From positions 1 to 26,324 of the forward strand of contig CAJVYK010000006.1 of assembly GCA_913009865.1 (NCBI GenBank): a DNA stretch of 26,324 nucleotides, given 5' to 3'. Below are positions 23,137 through 26,324 of the stretch, one piece after another. This DNA is from an uncultured bacterium. Its GTDB lineage: Bacteria; Planctomycetota; Phycisphaerae; Sedimentisphaerales; Anaerobacaceae. Position numbers and translations under genes: made by a program. How positions within the stretch are numbered: position 1 is the stretch's first letter; every line of letters starts with the position of its first letter. The notes under the pieces are model-generated. The model ran no database searches, was not told the DNA's origin, and saw only the letters and a program-made list of their open reading frames with translations.

Positions 23137-23506
23137 GAAAGTTAAAAGCTATAAAGAGCTAAATGTTTGGCAGAAGGGCATAAAAATTGCCGATAGCATA
23201 TACGGAATTACAGAAAACTTTCCGCAAAGGGAATTGTACGGACTTGCTTCTCAGATGCAGAGATCAGCGGTTAGTATACCGTCTAACATTGCTGAGGGTT
23301 TTGCCAGAGGTCATACTGCTGAATACAAGCAGTTCTTGCGTATAGCTTTAGGCTCGTGTGCAGAACTCGAAACCCAATTGATAATTGCCCATAGAAGAAA
23401 TTATACTACGAAAACAGAAGTTTTGAATCTTCAAGAGGACCTGGACCACGAAAGCCGAATGATAATGAATCTCATAAAGAGTTTAAGAAAAAATGCGAAA
23501 CCCTAA
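23135..23506 (+). CDS. Four-helix-bundle protein (23S rRNA IVP family), copy 2
   Basis: The 123 residues match the family closely: SYKELNVWQKGIKIADSIYG, FPQRELYGLASQMQRSAVSI, PSNIAEGFARGHTAEYKQFL, RIALGSCAELETQLIIAHRR. It is only distantly similar to copy 1 in this window, so the two are not a recent duplication. The start codon comes from the last heptamer unit, with no ordinary Shine-Dalgarno sequence. Its end overlaps the topA start by 14 bases. Function is unknown for the family; related Avd proteins act with reverse transcriptases, but none is present here. Confidence 0.9.
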   Translation: MKVKSYKELNVWQKGIKIADSIYGITENFPQRELYGLASQMQRSAVSIPSNIAEGFARGHTAEYKQFLRIALGSCAELETQLIIAHRRNYTTKTEVLNLQEDLDHESRMIMNLIKSLRKNAKP

Positions 23507-25889
23507 CCACGAATCACGAACCACGAGCCACAAGCCACGAGCCAAATCGTTGGTAATTGTCGAGTCGCCGGCCAAAGCCAAAACGATAAACAAATATCTC
23601 GGGCCGGCCTTCGAAGTAAAGGCGTCAATGGGACACGTCCGTGACCTGCCCTCAAAAGGGCTTAACGTCGATATAGAAAATAATTTCGAGCCGACCTACG
23701 ATATAATGCCAGGCAAAAAACGGGCGGTAATATCCTTGAAGGCGGCGGCGAAAAAATGCGATAAACTCTTCCTGGCCACCGACCTCGACCGTGAGGGCGA
23801 AGCAATCGCATGGCACCTGGCAGAGATACTCGGCGTGCCGGAAGAAAAAACATACCGCGTGATTTTCAACGCTATAACACAATCGGCTATAAAACACGCC
23901 TTCGATGAGCCGGGCAAACTCGATATGGATAAAGTTATGGCTCAGCAGGCCAGGCGGATCCTCGACAGAATAGTCGGCTATCAGATTTCTCCGCTGCTGT
24001 GGAAAAAAGTCGCCAGAGGACTGTCCGCAGGACGGGTACAGTCGGTCGCAGTCAAAATGATTGTGGAAAAAGAAAGACAAATCCGACTATTCAAACCCGT
24101 TGAGTACTGGTTTATCCCGGCAGTGTTTACCGCAGATTTACAGAGCGATTATAGCCGGCAATGGCTGGATTTTACAGCACCGAAAACCGAAAATGGTAAA
24201 CCGCCTACCATTGCAGAGCAAAACAAATGGCTGGCCGAACATAATGCTTTTAAGGCCGATTTAGACAAAGTCGGAGATGAAAAATTCAAGGCATCCGACA
24301 AAGCACAAGCCGAGAAGGTATTCGGAGCGCTAAAACAGGCGGAGTTTAAACTCGCTGATATACAAACCAAACGAACCGTCTCTCAGCCGGCGGCGCCTTT
24401 CATCACTTCCACATTGCAGCAGGCCGCCGCCAATCGGTTGGGCTTCACTGCAAAAAGAACTATGCGGGTGGCTCAGCAGCTGTATGAGGGTATTGATTTA
24501 GGCTCAATGGGTTTTCTCGGCCTTATTACCTATATGAGAACAGACAGCACACACCTCTCGGGCGAAGCTGTCAACGATGCACGTAATTATATCAGCAGGA
24601 ATATCGGCCCCGATTATCTGCCCCAAAAGGCCAATATTTATACTTCGAGGAAAGGCGCCCAACAGGCACACGAAGCCATCCGAACCACCGACCCAGACCT
24701 TACACCCCAGGAGATAAAGCAGTTCCTTACCGACGAACAATTCAAACTCTATGACCTGATATGGCGACGCTTCATAGCATGCCAAATGACAGCAGCTAAG
24801 TGGGATGTGACAAATCTGGATATCGCTGCGGAAACCTCCATCGGAACCTGCCGGTACAAAGCCGCCGGCCGGGTACTGGTCTTCGACGGCTTTACCAAAG
24901 TCTGGTCAACCACATCCTCAAACCAGCCGCAACTGCCCCCACTGACGGCTGGACAGAAGCTCTCGGCGGTGGATATAAAGTCCGAACAGCATTTTACCAA
25001 ACCGCCAGCCCGATATACCGAAGGATCGCTGGTAAAGGCACTCGAAAAAGAAGGTATCGGACGGCCAAGTACTTACGCCGCAATCATAAGCACTATCCAG
25101 GAACGTGGTTATGTTGAGCAGATGGAAAAAAAGTTCTTCGCCACCGACCTGGGCGAGGTGGTTACCGACAAACTCAGCGAGTACTTCCCGAAAATAATGG
25201 ACATCGCTTTCACCCGCTATATGGAAGAGCAATTAGATAAAATCGAAGAGCAGCACCTCGACTGGATTGGCGTTTTGAAAGAGTTTTACGGCCCATTTAA
25301 GCAAAATCTCGATACAGCACTGACGGAAATGAAACACGCTAAAGCTGAAGTTACTCCCAGCGAATATAAATGCTCCAAGTGTAGTAAGCCGATGGTTTAC
25401 AGATTCGGAAAAAATGGAAAATTTTTGAGCTGCTCAGACTATCCGAACTGCAAATTCGCCTGCCCCTGTGACAGCGACGGCAAAATGGTCGAACCAAAAC
25501 AAAGCGAACATAAATGCCCGAATTGTGGCAAACCGATGGTGCATAAAACCGGCCGATTCGGCCCATTTCTTGGCTGCTCGGACTATCCGAACTGCAAAAC
25601 TATCCTCAATCTCGACAAGGACGGCAATGTTTTGCCGCCTAAGCCGCCGCCGGAGCCGACCGGAATAAAATGTTACAAGTGTAAAGACGGCGAACTGGTA
25701 ATCAGGCAGAGCAAAAAAGGACCATTTTTGGGCTGTAACAGATTTCCAAGGTGCCGAACTATAGTCAGTCATAAACAACTGGAATATCTAAAGAAATTGC
25801 AGTCAGACGGTCAATGGCCGCCGAAAACAATCGAAGAAGCCGACCAACTTCTCGGAAGAAAGAAGAAAAAAGTCAAAAAAAAGGGGTAA
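23493..25889 (+). CDS. topA: DNA topoisomerase I
   Basis: The 798-residue protein has the Toprim domain (SLVIVESPAKAKTI with Glu24, then ATDLDREGEAIAWHL with Asp97 and Asp99), the type IA core with the nucleophilic tyrosine in GLITYMRTDST (Tyr347), and KEGIGRPSTYA. Three C-terminal four-cysteine zinc ribbons follow (about 627, 676 and 727: CSKCSKPM, CPNCGKPM, CYKCKDG), with a lysine-rich tail. It relaxes negative supercoils. The first 18 residues (MRNPNHESRTTSHKPRAK) come from CCACGAA-type heptamers at 23507-23541; TTG 23550 just before VIVESPAKAK could be the ancestral start. The ATG overlaps the four-helix-bundle gene. Confidence 0.96.
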   Translation: MRNPNHESRTTSHKPRAKSLVIVESPAKAKTINKYLGPAFEVKASMGHVRDLPSKGLNVDIENNFEPTYDIMPGKKRAVISLKAAAKKCDKLFLATDLDREGEAIAWHLAEILGVPEEKTYRVIFNAITQSAIKHAFDEPGKLDMDKVMAQQARRILDRIVGYQISPLLWKKVARGLSAGRVQSVAVKMIVEKERQIRLFKPVEYWFIPAVFTADLQSDYSRQWLDFTAPKTENGKPPTIAEQNKWLAEHNAFKADLDKVGDEKFKASDKAQAEKVFGALKQAEFKLADIQTKRTVSQPAAPFITSTLQQAAANRLGFTAKRTMRVAQQLYEGIDLGSMGFLGLITYMRTDSTHLSGEAVNDARNYISRNIGPDYLPQKANIYTSRKGAQQAHEAIRTTDPDLTPQEIKQFLTDEQFKLYDLIWRRFIACQMTAAKWDVTNLDIAAETSIGTCRYKAAGRVLVFDGFTKVWSTTSSNQPQLPPLTAGQKLSAVDIKSEQHFTKPPARYTEGSLVKALEKEGIGRPSTYAAIISTIQERGYVEQMEKKFFATDLGEVVTDKLSEYFPKIMDIAFTRYMEEQLDKIEEQHLDWIGVLKEFYGPFKQNLDTALTEMKHAKAEVTPSEYKCSKCSKPMVYRFGKNGKFLSCSDYPNCKFACPCDSDGKMVEPKQSEHKCPNCGKPMVHKTGRFGPFLGCSDYPNCKTILNLDKDGNVLPPKPPPEPTGIKCYKCKDGELVIRQSKKGPFLGCNRFPRCRTIVSHKQLEYLKKLQSDGQWPPKTIEEADQLLGRKKKKVKKKG
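23507..23541 (+). repeat. Five heptamer words in the topA N-terminal codons
   Basis: CCACGAA, TCACGAA, CCACGAG, CCACAAG and CCACGAG follow in exact 7-base register right after the stop of four-helix-bundle gene 2. Read in reverse complement (TTCGTGG, CTCGTGG) they are close to the CGTGAAT word upstream of that gene. Confidence 0.8.
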
Positions 25890-25908
25890 AGAGTAGGGGT
25901 AAAGAGTA
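25883..25908 (+). repeat. Tandem 13-mer across the topA stop
   Basis: GGGGTAAAGAGTA occurs twice in succession, followed by decayed AGGGATAAGGG. The first copy contains the topA TAA, so the array touches the coding end. Confidence 0.65.
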
Positions 25909-26010
25909 AGGGATAAGGGACATACATCCTTACTTCTGTCAAGTTACACCAGTAATCCGGATAACCTTCTCGAAGCCGGAATTACGATAAAACTTCTATC
26001 TATATATTCT

Positions 26011-26324
26011 TTACAACCGGCTAAAAAGATTAAACAGCGCATCCCAAAAGCGCCTGTCGTTCGGGCCGGTGAATTTTCCAACGTCGAGAACACTGTCTAT
26101 GTCCACCCCGTCAGACTCTGCGAACGATCGATATAACGTATTTCTCGGCTCCCTGTTTAATCTTGTCCATTTCGCTTTTCCGTTCGTAGCTGTATTGAGC
26201 ATAGCAACGGCATGGCCATGATAATCTTTTAAGGCGTGGTCATCTCTTGCCTGGGCCCGCAGATATACACCCTTGAAATTTCCAATAAAATTTATCGCAC
26301 ATCTTTCCCTGAAAAACTGCTCCT
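26011..26324 (-). CDS. C-terminal part of an unrecognised protein (runs off right edge)
   Basis: An open minus-strand frame enters from the edge and ends at TAA 26013-26011 after 104 codons. It begins EQFFRERCAINFIGNFKGVY, continues LRAQARDDHALKDYHGHAVA and ends RRFWDALFNLFSRL. It stays open upstream of every internal ATG, so it is the 3' end of a longer gene rather than a short complete one. No family is recognised. It is convergent with topA, with a partial hairpin (GTAATCCGG 25952-25960 against CCGGAATTAC 25976-25985) between them that may serve as a two-way stop. Confidence 0.6.
   Translation of the reverse strand, partial: EQFFRERCAINFIGNFKGVYLRAQARDDHALKDYHGHAVAMLNTATNGKAKWTRLNREPRNTLYRSFAESDGVDIDSVLDVGKFTGPNDRRFWDALFNLFSRL

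Noticed and set aside
23135..23506. Diversity-generating retroelement accessory (Avd) system
   Set aside because: The four-helix-bundle protein is related to Avd, but no reverse transcriptase, template repeat or variable repeat is present.
1..26324. tRNA or rRNA genes
   Set aside because: No T-loop/anticodon-arm arrangement or rRNA-like stretch was found by eye; the GGTTCGA-like word near 2270 lies within the secreted-protein gene.

Overview
The window looks like a chromosomal segment of a planctomycete, probably Phycisphaerae-like. The evidence is a secreted LamG/CBM9-like protein with half-dockerin (EF-hand-like) stretches, a uroporphyrinogen-decarboxylase-like protein, an arginine cluster interleaved with small accessory genes, and intergenic DNA crowded with short-word repeats. 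The taxonomy is inferred from protein style only.

Layout. At the left edge is the N-terminal part of a PocR-domain regulator (minus strand), then a repeat-rich gap and a 58-residue membrane protein. A large secreted multidomain protein (1733-4246, minus) follows, with a long leader. About 2 kb with no convincing gene (4247-6210) carries repeats and two parS sites, and then comes parB with no parA in the window. From 7830 to 12257 lies an AT-rich defence-type island of four co-directional genes: a C5-cytosine methyltransferase, a MORC/Hsp90-type ATPase with a C-terminal nuclease-like domain, a PD-(D/E)XK-like protein and a Vsr-type endonuclease. It is followed by a UroD-like gene (minus), dtd, a metallophosphoesterase, a zinc-ribbon membrane protein, and an MFS transporter (minus). 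A long plus-strand series then runs argB - four-helix-bundle protein - argD - unknown protein - argF - secreted protein - rdgB - four-helix-bundle protein - topA. The window ends in the C-terminal part of an unrecognised minus-strand gene.

Two repeat systems stand out. (1) Three copies (1436-1592, 4927-5101, 15377-15533) of a structured element of about 160-175 bp share a conserved core and apical hairpin. Each is enclosed by a long outer stem whose sequence is different in every copy, so base pairing rather than sequence is kept. Two copies start at the stop codon of a small membrane-protein gene. (2) Short-period tandem words, mostly heptamers, bound single genes. parB, both four-helix-bundle genes and the unknown gene inside the arg cluster each have a word array upstream and an inverted version of the same or a related word downstream, with a different word for each gene. 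The words supply the start codons of both four-helix-bundle genes, form the first codons of topA, and are inserted in frame inside rdgB. Together these suggest mobile or recombinogenic single-gene cassettes spread by short word repeats, which is the best candidate here for an undescribed system.
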